NCBI GenBank assembly: GCA_963575745.1
Contig: CAUYUJ010016715.1
Coordinates: 102,501 to 166,500 of the forward strand
Direction of reading: 5' to 3'
DNA from: Prorocentrum cordatum
Lineage: Eukaryota > Sar > Dinophyceae > Prorocentrales > Prorocentraceae
DNA length: 64,000 nucleotides
Shown here piece by piece: positions 33,156 through 43,177 of the stretch. Position numbers and translations under genes: made by a program. The notes under the pieces were generated by a model. The model saw only the letters and a program-made list of their open reading frames with translations. It was not told the origin of the DNA and did not search any database. Within the stretch, counting starts at the first letter, position 1; each line of letters opens with the position of its first letter.

Positions 33156-33780
33156 TCACTTGGCACGGCTGGGGCGTGGGATGTTGCGGGCCGCCGTATC
33201 CCACGGTGTCAACTGTCCGCTCACGCGCACCCTGGGATCACTGGACTGTGAGCTGTAGTCCGCCGGGAACCAGCGCAGGTTGACCGAGTTGAAGCCGCAC
33301 CACCGAGACGAGCAAGTGTCCCATATTTGCCACCTTGTGAACGCGATGCGTGCCTCCCGGTGCAATGTAGACTTCGCTCGTGAAATAGTCTGGAGATCCA
33401 CGTCGTCGATGAAGCACTTAGTAAGCGCCGACAGGCGCCGCTTAGCATGCCCAATCACAGCGGGAACAATAGTAGAAGCCATCTGCAAAGACCTCGCGCC
33501 AAGCGTCCGTACTGGGGCACCGCCGTGGTGAATACATTGTCCCACGTGGCAAGAAAAGTTAGACACCGACCCGTGGGCCAGAGCCCATCCGTTCGTTTGT
33601 GTCACACCGTAAGATGGATCCACTGACTTTAGCTTTGCCACAAAGTCCTGGTCATCCGAAAGAAGGGCCCTGCCCCATGGACACCCCCTGGCGGCCAGGG
33701 GCCGGCTGGCTCGGTGATAGCTCCTCATGCTAAGCCTCTGAGGGCTTGCGACCCCACAACTCATTCGTAGTGTGTAGATG
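33156..33780 (-). CDS. Coding candidate, unknown product (about 205 codons)
   Basis: A minus frame open from the TA microsatellite at 33.78 kb down to a TGA at 33156-33158. Amino acid use is ordinary, with Trp, Cys, His and Tyr spread out (LLSDDQDFVAKLKSVDPSYG; ALTKCFIDDVDLQTISRAKS; FTRWQIWDTCSSRWCGFNS). It is not repetitive, unlike nearly everything around it. No family recognised, no obvious signal peptide or membrane segment in the non-repetitive part, and the true start is unclear because the upstream end runs into low-complexity TA. It could be an exon of a spliced gene or a decayed copy. Confidence 0.35.
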
Positions 33781-33838
33781 CAAATATATATACATATATA
33801 CATATATATATATGTATATGTATATATATATATATGTA
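33781..33838. repeat. (TA)n microsatellite
   Basis: TATATACATATA-type run of about 55 bases. Confidence 0.95.
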
Positions 33839-33904
33839 TTCAACACTCTCGTGTATCTTTATCATGTATGCTGCATACAGCATACAGTTGTTGACAATGC
33901 AAGA

Positions 33905-34085
33905 GAGGGGAACAGGGGGGGGGGGGGGGGGCGGGGCGGGGGCGGGGGGGGGGGGGGGGGGGCGGATGGGGAGGCGGGGGGGGGCTTCCAAAACACGAGG
34001 GGGGAACTTCCAAAACAAGGGGGGAACTTCCAAAACACGGGGGGGAACTTCCAAAACAAGGGGGGGGGGGGCGGGGGGGAAGCGC
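33905..34085 (+). repeat. Poly(G) block with ~25-bp G-rich tandem repeats
   Basis: Several G-runs of 8 to 18, followed by four copies of a unit combining GGGGGAACTTCCAAAACA with a further G-run (about 33985-34072). Very strong G-quadruplex potential on the plus strand. Confidence 0.95.
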
Positions 34086-34345
34086 TAGGGGAACCCCCCT
34101 CTCTTAGTTGTCAACGGCATTTTATAAGTCATAAGTGACATCCGACGAAACGGAGCTCCACGGTGGTCGTGCCGCTACCGAACGCTCGGCCCTCCAGCGT
34201 TGGGTATTTCGGCTAGCGATGGCGATAAGAAGAGACACGAAACACGACATGTCCCGCCATCGACTGAGAATCATGCTCCGCGGGGGCTTGCGACCCCGCT
34301 GGCACGAGAAAGAAACGCCACAATCGCTCGAGCCAGGGCCTTTCG
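34086..34345. other. Unassigned, no gene seen
   Basis: No recognisable domain or repeat. Confidence 0.35.
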
Positions 34346-34350
34346 AAGAC

Positions 34351-34640
34351 GCTTCCCGTCATCCGCCAAGCGATTGGCTCGGACGGCTGGCAGCCAGTTA
34401 TCCCTCGCGTCATAGTTTTCATTTACCTTATTCAGTAATTTGCTGGAAAACTCCCATCACCTTCTCGTTCCGAGAAGGCGCTTCCCGTCATCCGCCAAGC
34501 GATTGGCAATTACGGCTGGCAGCCAGTTGTCCCTCGCATCTGAGTTTCTGATTTATGCCTTATTCAGTAATGCTAGGAAGCTCCCATCACTTTCTCGTTC
34601 CGAGAAGGCGCTTCCCGTCATCCGCCGACCCTGTCGGCGT
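34351..34640 (+). repeat. ~129-bp tandem repeat, 2.3 units
   Basis: GCTTCCCGTCATCCGCC at 34351, 34480 and 34610. The units contain AAGCGATTGG, GGCTGGCAGCCAGTT, TTATTCAGTAAT and CTCGTTCCGAGAAGGC (itself palindromic). A lone GCTTCCCGTCATCCGCC also occurs near 32574. Confidence 0.9.
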
Positions 34641-34879
34641 ATGCGAGGGGTCTGTCTGTCCGGGTCGTCGTCTCCGTCAGTCGTCGTCTCCGTCGTGCCC
34701 TTTTCCCTGCACCCTCCTCCTCAAGCCTGTCAGCGAGAGAAAGAGCTACCAATACTGCAATCGAATCAAAATGAAACTGTTTCCCTTTGATCCTTCCCCG
34801 TCGGGGGGGGGGTCCCGGGTCAGATGCGCATCTCCCGGGCGGGGGGGGGTCGGGTCAGATACGCTTCGCCCCCTGGGGC

Positions 34880-35480
34880 CCCGGGGCCGCAAAAAGCACC
34901 AAGACAGGCCAAGAGTGGCCCAAGAGGTCCCGAGACGGTCCAAGAGGGACCCCCATCGCCAAACGATCGGTCTTAAACGCCTTCACGCCCCCCACGCTGC
35001 CCAGGAGACATCCAAGACGCTCAGACAGGCCTCCAAGAGTACTCCTGAGAGGGCCCCAACAAGCAACATCCATTGACTTCCCTTTGGTTTTTGAAAGATT
35101 TGGGTGTTCTCACCTTCTCCGCTTCCCGCCGCTCCCAGACGGCCGAAAAGGCCCTCAAGATTGCCTGAGAGACCTCCAAGAGGGCCCCGAAACAGCCCAA
35201 GAGGACCCCAAGACAGCACAAGACGCCTCCAAGGCGGCCCCAGAGGCCCCCAAGACGGCGCCAAGAGCGTGCCTAGGCGGGGGACCCGAACGGACATTTC
35301 GAGCCCTCGGCCCCGAGGGGCTCCCGTGAGGCCCCAAGAGGTTCCCAAGAGGCCCCAAGAAGCACAAGAGGTCCCCAGGAAGCCCGAAGAGGCCCTCAAG
35401 AGGCTCCCAAGAGGCCCCCAAGAGGGTCCCAAGGGGCCCCAGCAATTCCTCTCCAGAGGCCCCCGAGAACCTTCCGAAGA
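34880..35480. repeat. CCCAAGA-type tract with T-rich core
   Basis: Degenerate CCAAGAGG/CCAAGACGG words around a core at about 35070-35135 (CATTGACTTCCCTTTGG, TTTTTGAAAG, then TTCTCACCTTCTCC) that resembles the cores at 57.73, 58.70 and 59.00 kb. Confidence 0.7.
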
Positions 35481-35499
35481 GAACCCAAGAAGCATCCCT

Positions 35500-35575
35500 G
35501 AGGACTCTGGCCCGCGTCAGCGTCGTCGTCGCCGCCGTTGTCGTCGTCGTCATCGTCGTCATCGTCTCCCTTCAG
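35500..35575 (+). repeat. (GTC)n-like microsatellite
   Basis: GTCGTCGTC-rich run of about 60 bases. Confidence 0.85.
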
Positions 35576-35617
35576 AATCGGCGGCACCGGCCGTGAGGCC
35601 TTCGCAATACATCCTGA

Positions 35618-35692
35618 CATAAACACAAGAATGCGGAGGTCCGCGCGGATGCCTCGGATCTGCGCTGGACCCCCTCCCTGTCGCGCGGAACA
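35618..35692 (+). mobile_element. Partial copy of inverted-repeat element family B
   Basis: Aligns by eye with the left arm and core of the element at 43235-43430: CATAAACA(C/T)AA, TCCGCGCGGAT, CTCGGATC(T/C)GCGC(T/C)GGACCCC, then GCGCGGA. The right arm is not seen here. Confidence 0.75.
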
Positions 35693-35935
35693 CGTCTCTG
35701 GATTTCTGGGATCTTCGGCCCCCACGATGGGCCCGCTGAGGACTCAGCACGCGGCCTCAGCCTTGGGGCTGCGGGGGCCCCAAACACTGGGCCGCGCGTA
35801 CTCGGGCTTGCGCCTGCTCGGGCCTCCGGGGTCTCGCCCCTGATGCCCGTCGTCGGCCGGGGCTACGAGGCGGACCTGGCAGTGGCGACGAGGCCGCCCC
35901 AGGAGGGCCAGGGGACGCCTCGAGGCCCACGACGG

Positions 35936-36135
35936 CTACACGCAAGAGCGATCCCAGGCGAGGGTGACCCTTGGTGCGCGGCGTGACGAGGGCGCGGGGT
36001 GGCCAAACTCAGGCGCGCGAGCCGCTGCGAGCGCATGGAAGGCCGAGCAGGTGCCAGCCCGAGTACGGAGGGAATCAATGGGCCAATGGGCCCACACCAA
36101 AGGTCACCTTGGCAAAGGGTCACTTGTACATGTGG
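35936..36135 (-). mobile_element. Short inverted-repeat element, family A, copy 3 (200 bp)
   Basis: Left end CTACACGCAAGAGCGATCCC, then GTGACCCTTGGTGCGCGG. Right end CACACCAAAGGTCACC, then AAAGGGTCACTTGTACATG. The longest copy, with extra sequence in the centre (AAGGCCGAGCAGGTGCCAGC). Orientation is ambiguous; I assign minus only because the nearby open frame is on minus and would meet the canonical GTGTAG end last. Confidence 0.85.
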
Positions 36136-36497
36136 TCGAAATCCTGCTCCTCCTCGCAGCCGCAGCAGACGCACTGAACGGTCTGCGCACCCCCCCAGGG
36201 CCCGACCTGGACAGAGCCGAACGTCCACAGGCCCACGTCGTACTCGAAGGTGAACCTTGGGATAAGCGATCGAGGGAGGCGGGAGCAATAATGTGGTGCA
36301 CAAGAGGAAGGGATGATGCACGCCTTGCTCGAAGGTGGCCCTGCATATTCCTTTCCGTCTTCGCCGGATGTGTGGGCCTTGCGTTTCCTGGGGGAAGAAG
36401 ACGCAGCCGTCCATCCAGCGGCATAAACAAATCGATAAGGCAACTCGTATACAATTCCAGGCACGTGTGAGCCAATCTCGGGCCCGAGGACCACCAA
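36120..36497 (-). CDS. Weak coding candidate ending at inverted-repeat element
   Basis: Open minus frame of 125 codons with ordinary composition. Its last part reads LIPRFTFEYDVGLWTFGSVQ and QCVCCGCEEEQDFDHMYK, and it stops just inside the 35936-36135 element. A second minus frame (36104-36610) is also open, so this is not proof of coding. If real, the last codons before the element could be an exon end. No family recognised. Confidence 0.25.
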   Translation of the reverse strand: MVVLGPEIGSHVPGIVYELPYRFVYAAGWTAASSSPRKRKAHTSGEDGKEYAGPPSSKACIIPSSCAPHYCSRLPRSLIPRFTFEYDVGLWTFGSVQVGPWGGAQTVQCVCCGCEEEQDFDHMYK

Positions 36498-36549
36498 TCA
36501 AATAGCCCGTAATTCCACCAGCCCTTTAGGGCGTGAAGTGGTAAGGTCC

Positions 36550-36935
36550 TTTTTGGCCCCAGGTGATTCCAAGGGGGCCCCACAGAGCCCCAGATGGCCC
36601 CCAAGATCACTCAAGATGCCACAAGATTGTACAGGATAGCCTCCAACATGCCTCCAAGAGCCCTCAAGACCAGCCCCGGACGGCCCCAAAGTACCCTACG
36701 AGCTTTCCAAGGGCCCCCCCCCCCCGAAGGCCAAGATACTTCCAAACCAATCGGTTCTTCATATTTGTTTGCGTTCCAAGCTGGCCCCGACATGGGCCCA
36801 GAAGGGCCCAAGAGCGCCCACGACCGCTCCAAGAGCGGCCCGAGAGGGCCCCGAGAGGCGATCGCCTGCAAGATAGCCCCAAGAGGGCCCCACGATGGCC
36901 TCAAGAGGCCTCCAAGAAGCCTCCAGAGGGACGCA
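36550..36935. repeat. CCCAAGA-type tract with T-rich core
   Basis: GCCCCAAGA/CCAAGAGG words with a T-richer interruption at about 36735-36780. Same family as 2.0 and 34.9 kb. Confidence 0.65.
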
Positions 36936-37585
36936 CGCACGGCGAGCAACGACACGCAACGACTCTACCAAGGCGGCCCCGGGCACGCACGACGTAATAC
37001 AGGCACTGCAGACAACGACAGTCAACCACCCAACCAGGACAACCACAAGTAACTTCGAAACGCACGCAACGACGCGGACGCCACTCGTCAAACGCACAGG
37101 GAGCCTGGCTGCTTTTGTTGAATGCGTGCCCGTCATCGCTCCCTGATCATGGCAATTCGCTTAATATCTGTGTTTGGATGGGCTGGTTGGGATATTTTTA
37201 GTCAGCGGCCGCAGGCGAGCGCGCCAGCGGCGAGTCCAGTCAGAGCGGGGAGCGCAAAAACGAATTAACCTAAAGCGGTGGGCCGGAGCCTCACGCAGCA
37301 CCTCAGCAGCGAGCAAATTGGGATACGCGAAGCGTCGAGAATACAGTATTGGCCCAGGAAGACTATCCTTGCATCCAGCGGCCCGGACACATGTAGACGG
37401 CTTGTGTCCGCCGTGTGATGTGGAGACCGTTATCAGGCTCAAGGAGTGTTTAACGCCTGCTCAGGATGTAGAGGCGAAGGAGGATGCAGAAAGGGGAGGA
37501 AGGGGGAGGACTGTGTGAGACGTAGTAGCGTGAGGAAGCCAAGAGCCTCAAGATATCGCCTACGAGCAAGCTCTTGAGCTCGACT
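36936..37585. other. Unassigned, no gene recognised
   Basis: A plus frame (37174-37518) has ordinary composition near its end (CDVETVIRLKECLTPAQDVE) but no known domain. Otherwise nothing recognised. Confidence 0.3.
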
Positions 37586-37589
37586 CGCT

Positions 37590-38475
37590 AGATGAAGCCT
37601 TCCCTCCTCTTTCCTCTCCCCCGCTCCTTCCCCCCTCCTCCTCCCCCATTCCCTGTATGCTGCCCCTGCGTTCTCCTTTGTCAACGTCATCGTTCCTCCT
37701 CGCTCCTCCCTCCTGCCCGCACCTCCTCCCTTCATATGTGTTCTCCTCCCTTCCGCCCCCCCCTTCCGTCTCCCTCCGGATGGGTTGTACCATCCCGCCC
37801 CCCCGTTCCCATCCGGGGTGGCACTCGCCACCCCGTTGTTCAGGCCCGTCGGGCCTGAGTGGCGGTTGGCACTCAGGGGGGCCTGCCCCCCACCCCCCTA
37901 CAACACGCGGTGGAAACACGCAGTCCTCCTCGGCCCCCCTTCTCCCTTCTCACCACTCCTGGTCCTTCCTCGTCCTCCTCGTCCTCCTCGTCCTCCTCGT
38001 CCTGCTCCTGCTCCTGCTCCTCCTCCTCCTCCTCCTCCTCCTCCTCCTCCTCCTTCCCCCCCTCTTACTCCTCATGTGTCCTCCTCCGCTGGCCCCCACT
38101 TATTCTGCGTTTTCCTCCTCGTCCTCCACCTCCTACTGTCCCACCACTCCCATTCCCCTCCCACTACCAAACCCCGCCCCCATACTCCTCCCTTCTCATG
38201 TCTGCTCCCCATTCCCGACTCCGTCTCCCACCTCTTCCTCCTCAAGCTATCCTCACTCCCTCCTGCCCCTTCTTCTGCTCCTCCGAAAGCATCTGCCCTG
38301 CCCGGAGTGCTGAATCCCCACCTCAAGCGGAGTTGCAAATTTCTCTAGACGCCCCCGCGCAAATACTGTACACATCCCCCCCCCCCTCCGCCCTCTCCTC
38401 CTTCCGCTCCCCCTTCCCGTCCATCACCACCATCTCCCTCCTCCTCCTCCTCCTCCTCCTCCTCCTCCTCCTCAC
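37590..38475 (+). repeat. Pyrimidine-rich region with (CTC)n runs
   Basis: Almost continuous C/T on plus, with clean CTC/TCC arrays at about 37968-38060 and 38432-38473. The long Pro/Ser/Leu frames are composition artefacts. Confidence 0.85.
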
Positions 38476-38639
38476 CATCACCGCCATCAGGTTACCCGTC
38501 ATCGCTCAGAATCACCATAATCAATAACGCCGACACACTCACACATTCACGCACTCAGCATATTCCTTCCCGCTAGCAGGAAAACACATCAACAGCGGCA
38601 TCATCCACATCATCATCGCCACCGTCACTCATCAGCACA

Positions 38640-38824
38640 CCATGGTCGTCACAATCATGTTCTCCATCTGCAGCATCACCACCGTCATCATCGCCATCAT
38701 AACCATCATCACCGTCGTCATCATCATCATCATCACCACCACCACCACCACTACCATCGTCTGCATCATCATCATCACCATCACCATCACCATCACCATC
38801 ATCATCATCATCATCATCATCATT

Positions 38825-38913
<89 letters not shown>

Positions 38914-39005
38914 AGCATCGTCACCATCATCATCGTCATCATCATCATCATCATGATCAGCATCATCAACCTCAGCATCAGCAGCATCACCATCAGCATC
39001 ATCAT
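38640..39005 (+). repeat. (ATC)n microsatellite 1
   Basis: Imperfect ATC/CAC array, nearly pure from about 38790 to 38915. Gives Ile/Thr/Ser runs on plus and Met/Asp runs on minus. Confidence 0.97.
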
Positions 39006-39300
39006 TATAAACACCAGACAGCTCGCCCCGTGCCCCCCCTCCCCCAACCAGCCTCACGCCAAGGAGCGAGCATATATACGGGCGCAGCACCGCGCTGTAT
39101 GCGTAGCCTTCGGCTGGGCCAGACAGGGCAAGACCCAACACTGCATCGCGTGGCGCGTGGATGCCCACACCGACCACGACTCCTCTCAGTCCCTACCTCC
39201 TTTTCGTCCTCGTCTTCCGTCCTCCCTCTCACCCATCCCCCCTGTCGCCCCGTGCGTGGCACATGGTGCTGCTTGGTTACGTCTGGGAAATACCCTTAGC
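39006..39300. other. Unassigned, no gene seen
   Basis: Spacer between the ATC array and the ~37-bp array. Confidence 0.4.
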
Positions 39301-39309
39301 GCCCAGCAT

Positions 39310-40435
39310 TAAAACTGCCAGCGCCATATCCTCACCTTCCTTGCGTAAAACCTGCCAGCGAAATATCCTCACACCCCTCGCTTAAAACTGCCAGCGAAAT
39401 ACCCTCACCCCCTGGCTTAAAACTGCCAGCGAAACATCCTTACACCCCTAAACTTTAAACTGCCAGCGAAAGTTTCTCAACCACCTGACTTAAGACTGCC
39501 AGCAAAACATCGGCAACCTCTTGACGTGCGATGTATCCTCACACCCACCCCTTGAAACTGCTACGAAATATCCTAACCCCCTGCCCTAAAAACTGTCAGC
39601 GAAATATCCTCACCGCCCCGGCTTACAACTGCCAGCGAAATACCCTCACACCCCTCAGCGAAATATCCTCACCCCCATGGCCTAAAGCTGCCAGCGAAAT
39701 ATCCCCACACCCCTCGCTCAAAACTGCCAGCGAAACGTCCTCATACCCCATCGCTTGAACCTGCCAGTGAAATAGCCTCCACCCCCGGCCTCAACACTGC
39801 CAGCGAAATATCCTCACAGCCCTCGCTTAAACTGCCAGCGAAATACCCTCACACCCCTCGCTTGGAACTGCCAGCGAAATATCCTCCACCCCTCGCTTAA
39901 AACTGCAGCGACATATCCTCACCGCCCCTGGCCTAAAACTGCGAGCGACATATTCTCATCCTCTGACTTAAAACTGCCAGCGAAATATCCCCTCACTCCC
40001 TGGCCTAAAACTGCCAGCGAGATATCCTCACAGCCCATCGCTTGGAACTGCCAGCGAAATAGCCACCACCCCCTCACTTAAAACTGCCAGCGAAATATCC
40101 TCACCCCCCTCGCTTAAAACTGCAGCGAAATATCCCCACCGCCCCTGGCCTAAAACTGCCAGCGAAATATCCCCTCACTCCCTGGCCTAAAACTGCCAGC
40201 GAGATACCCTCAACCCCCTGACTTAAAACTGCCAGCGAAATATCTTCACACCCCATCGCTTAAAACTCCCAGCGAACTATACTCACACCCTGGCCTAAAA
40301 CTGCCAGTGAAATATCCTCACACCCCTTGCTCAAAATTGCCAGCGACATATCCTCACCCCCTGTCCTAAAACTGCCAGCGAGATATCCTTAAACCCCTGA
40401 CTTAAAACTGCCAGCGAAATATCCTCACCCCCGAA
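39310..40435 (+). repeat. ~37-bp tandem array, about 30 units
   Basis: AAAACTGCCAGCGAAATATC followed by CTCAC and a variable C-rich CCCCTCGCTT or CCCTGGCCT segment, repeating about every 35-40 bases with moderate divergence. In most units the next unit starts directly after TTAAAACTG or CTAAAACTG. Confidence 0.95.
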
Positions 40436-40544
40436 AACAACACTGCCATCTAACGGCTTTGGTGGTACAGTTCAATGTTGTCAATAAGTTCTGTCGGTCA
40501 GATCTGTCTACTTTCCAAACATGGAAATACTGGCTGCGTCCGTA

Positions 40545-40970
40545 AATCCGCATCATCAACATCATCACTATCATCACACCCATCATCAGTACCATCAGCA
40601 TCACCGTCACCGTCACCATCACCCCCATCGCCATCATCATACTTATCACCATCAGTATCACCATCATCTGCATCAGCGTCATCAATCATCATCATTATGA
40701 TCAGCATTATCAGCATCACCAACATCATCATACTCTTCATCCTCATCACGGGCATCATCATCGTCAACATAAGCATCGTCGCCACCGTCAGCACCACCAT
40801 CACCGTCAGCATCGTCACCAGCACCAGCACCAGCATCAGCATCATCATCATCATCATCATCATCATCAGATCATCAGTTCCATCATCACCATCATCACCA
40901 CCACCATCATCATCATCATCATCAGTATTGTCACCGTCATTAGTATTACCATTATTAGTGTATGATCATG
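40545..40970 (+). repeat. (ATC)n microsatellite 2
   Basis: ATC/ACC/AGC-rich array on the other side of the 37-bp array, purest at about 40835-40868. Confidence 0.95.
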
Positions 40971-41039
40971 CTCGTCGTCGTTGTCATCACCACCACCACC
41001 ACCACCACCGCAACAACCCTCACACACTCACTCACACAC

Positions 41040-41560
41040 ACACTCATCTTGAGGAAGTCTCGAGGGGAGCCTCGCTGGGAATTGGATGTCGAAGGAGTCT
41101 CGACCAAAACTCTCCCCCCGTGGGGGTCCCGCTTCATGTTACTAACTCGAGGCGGCCATCGGCGTATCTAGTGACACAAGTTTAGTGGCACCGGGGAGCT
41201 CGAATATCAACGCAATCTCGAAAGGAATCAGTGCAAGGATTTCGAGGACGTCTCGAGCGCCCCCTCCCTGTGGGGACCCCGCTCGGCTGCACGCAAGGGT
41301 GATGCCAGGCAAGAGTGAGCTTCGGTGCGCTGCTTTCGGGGGGCGCGGGGGGAGGCCGAACCCGAGCGCGCGGGCCGCTGCTCTCGAATCGCATTCGGCG
41401 ATCGAGGGGGCCCGGTGGGCCCGCACAGAAGGTCACTCCGGGGAAGGGTCACCGTTATGTGTAGCCGAACCGCCGAATGCTACCAATCCGAAGCGGCCAC
41501 TGGCCTACCGTATGAATGCCACAGGTTTGGTTGCACTAGGAGGTGCCGGCATGACGCAGG
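41040..41560 (+). repeat. ~190-bp repeat units, second one split by family A element
   Basis: Unit 1 from about 41050 (GAGGAAGTCTCGAGGGG) includes GTGGGGGTCCCGCTTCATG, then GAGGCGGCCATCGGCGTA. Unit 2 from about 41238 (GAGGACGTCTCGAGCG) has GTGGGGACCCCGCTCGG, then the 41287-41464 element, then GAAGCGGCCACTGGCCTA. Unit 1 therefore approximates the empty site. Confidence 0.7.
41287..41464 (+). mobile_element. Short inverted-repeat element, family A, copy 4 (178 bp)
   Basis: Left end CTGCACGCAAGGGTGATGCC, then CAAGAGTGAG. Right end CGCACAGAAGGTCACTCCG, then AAGGGTCACCGTTATGTGTAG. The core has GAGCGCGCGGGCCGCTGC and TCGCATTCGGCGATCGAGG, matching copy 2 well. Flanked by CGG on the left and CCG on the right. 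Sits inside a satellite unit. Confidence 0.9.
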
Positions 41561-42145
41561 AGCCGAAAGAGGAGGCAGGAGAAGATATCAGGAAGAGAAG
41601 GAAAAGGAGGAAGCAAGAGGATAATGCACAAGGGAGCACGAGGACCGTGCAAGAGAAGGGCGCAGGAGGAGGAGGCAGAATGGTCCTCTCAAGCGAATCA
41701 CAGAGATTCTCGTGTGGTGTCATACTGGCGGAATATTCCTCTTTCTTCGTAGAGAATGTCTTCCTGTCGCCTGCTGCTGCTCCTCCACTGCCTCTTCTTC
41801 CGTCATGCGCCTCCTCCTGCTCCGCCTCACCTCTTCCGTCCTCCTGCTCCCGCCCCGCTCCGTTCCACCGCCGAGGGGGCCCCATTCTCCGCTGCACCCT
41901 CCTCCCCATTCAACGGCTCGCTCCGCGGACGTACTGCTCTGTTCTTCGCTCTGGGGGAGAGGGGTCCGAGGGAAACGGGTCCTGGACCGCAGGGATTTCG
42001 GTGCTCCCTGCCGAGCCGCTCATGGACGGCCCTTGTACCCCAGGAAGGGTCCCAGTAGGCAAAAGAACGGCGGTCCTCCAATGCGGGGGTCTCAGAGGGC
42101 CCACCCCGAGGCCTCCCGATTTGCGGAAAGCGCGACAGAAGCGCA
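41561..42145. other. Unassigned, no gene recognised
   Basis: Part of a 368-codon plus frame (41185-42291) that also crosses the family A element and a CTC run, so the frame is not credible as one gene. Confidence 0.4.
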
Positions 42146-42149
42146 AAAC

Positions 42150-42198
42150 CTCGATCCTCCTCCTCCTCCTCCTCCTCCTCCTCCTCCTCCTCCTCCTG
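42150..42198 (+). repeat. (CTC)n microsatellite
   Basis: Nearly pure CTC over about 45 bases. Confidence 0.95.
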
Positions 42199-42589
42199 CT
42201 CCCTAGCCATGGCCGGCAGAAACCTCCCCGAGGACCAACACCGCTCCCTACACGCTCCCAAACGCTCGAACCTTGGTCCTTCTCCCTCTAGGTGGCGCGT
42301 ACTCGAGGGTGGCGCGACGGGGGTCATCATTCTAAGAATGCGGGCGGGGGAGGACTTCTGAGAGCGCGGAGGCCTCCTCAGAAGGGCCAGGGGGCGTCCG
42401 AAGGGCGTCTTCGAAGCCAGAAGGGCTTCTAAGAATGGGGCCCATACGTGGATGTGGCGCGTGGACGCGAGATCCACGGATCGGGGAACGTAACCGTCGA
42501 AGCATGGCGCCAGTGCCGCCTGATTTGGCGACAAAGCGCGCCGATTTAGTGTGCAGCGGGACCCGTTGGTAATCCACGCGCCTTAATCC

Positions 42590-42755
42590 ACGTTTGCGTC
42601 TCCTCGAAAGAAGGCCCCCCGTACAGACGCCCCCGCGCATCGCCGATGCATCGTCGGCATCGGCGATGCATCGGCGCCATCGGCGTGGAGAAGCTCTGGC
42701 TCCCCATGGGGCCGCATCGCTGATGCATCGGAGATGCCTCACGATCATGCGCCCC
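42590..42755. repeat. CGATGC palindromic word cluster
   Basis: Repeated CGCCGATGCATCG, GGCGATGCATCGGCG and CTGATGCATCGGAG words, several palindromic around ATGCAT. A similar cluster is at about 50840-50925. Confidence 0.65.
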
Positions 42756-42917
42756 CGTCTGCTTGCGCCCAAGGAGGCCGAGGCCCGTGCAAAGCCCCCC
42801 GCCTGCTGGGAAGGCCGCCCCCTCGCGCCACCAGCTGGGCGCCTCGGCGTGCTCGGCAGCCCTCTCGCCCACGCGGCGTGAAGGTGGAGGGTTTCTCCGA
42901 AGGGCTTAGGCGACCCG

Positions 42918-43072
42918 TCCTCCTGCTCCTCCTCCTCCTCCTCCTCCTCCTCCTCCTCCTCCTCCTCCTCCTCCCTCCTCCTCCATCCTCCTCCCCCTCA
43001 TCCTCCACCTCCCCGTCCTCCTCCTCCTCCTCCTCCTCCTCCTCTTCCTCCTCCTCCTCCTCCGCCTCCTGT
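42918..43072 (+). repeat. (CTC)n microsatellite, long
   Basis: About 150 bases of CTC/TCC with few interruptions. Confidence 0.97.
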
Positions 43073-43177
43073 CGCCTACGGCCCCGGGGGACACCGTGCA
43101 CGTGAAGGAGGAGCGTGCCCCATAGGGCGAGGGAGACGCGGGCACACGGCCGCCTGGGCGACGAGGAGGCACCGGCC

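Noticed and set aside
38632-39177. Met/Asp-rich or Ile-rich proteins over the ATC array
   Set aside because: Pure consequence of the (ATC)n microsatellite.
41185-42291. 368-codon plus-strand gene
   Set aside because: It crosses a family A element and a CTC microsatellite, and composition differs between parts. No domain.
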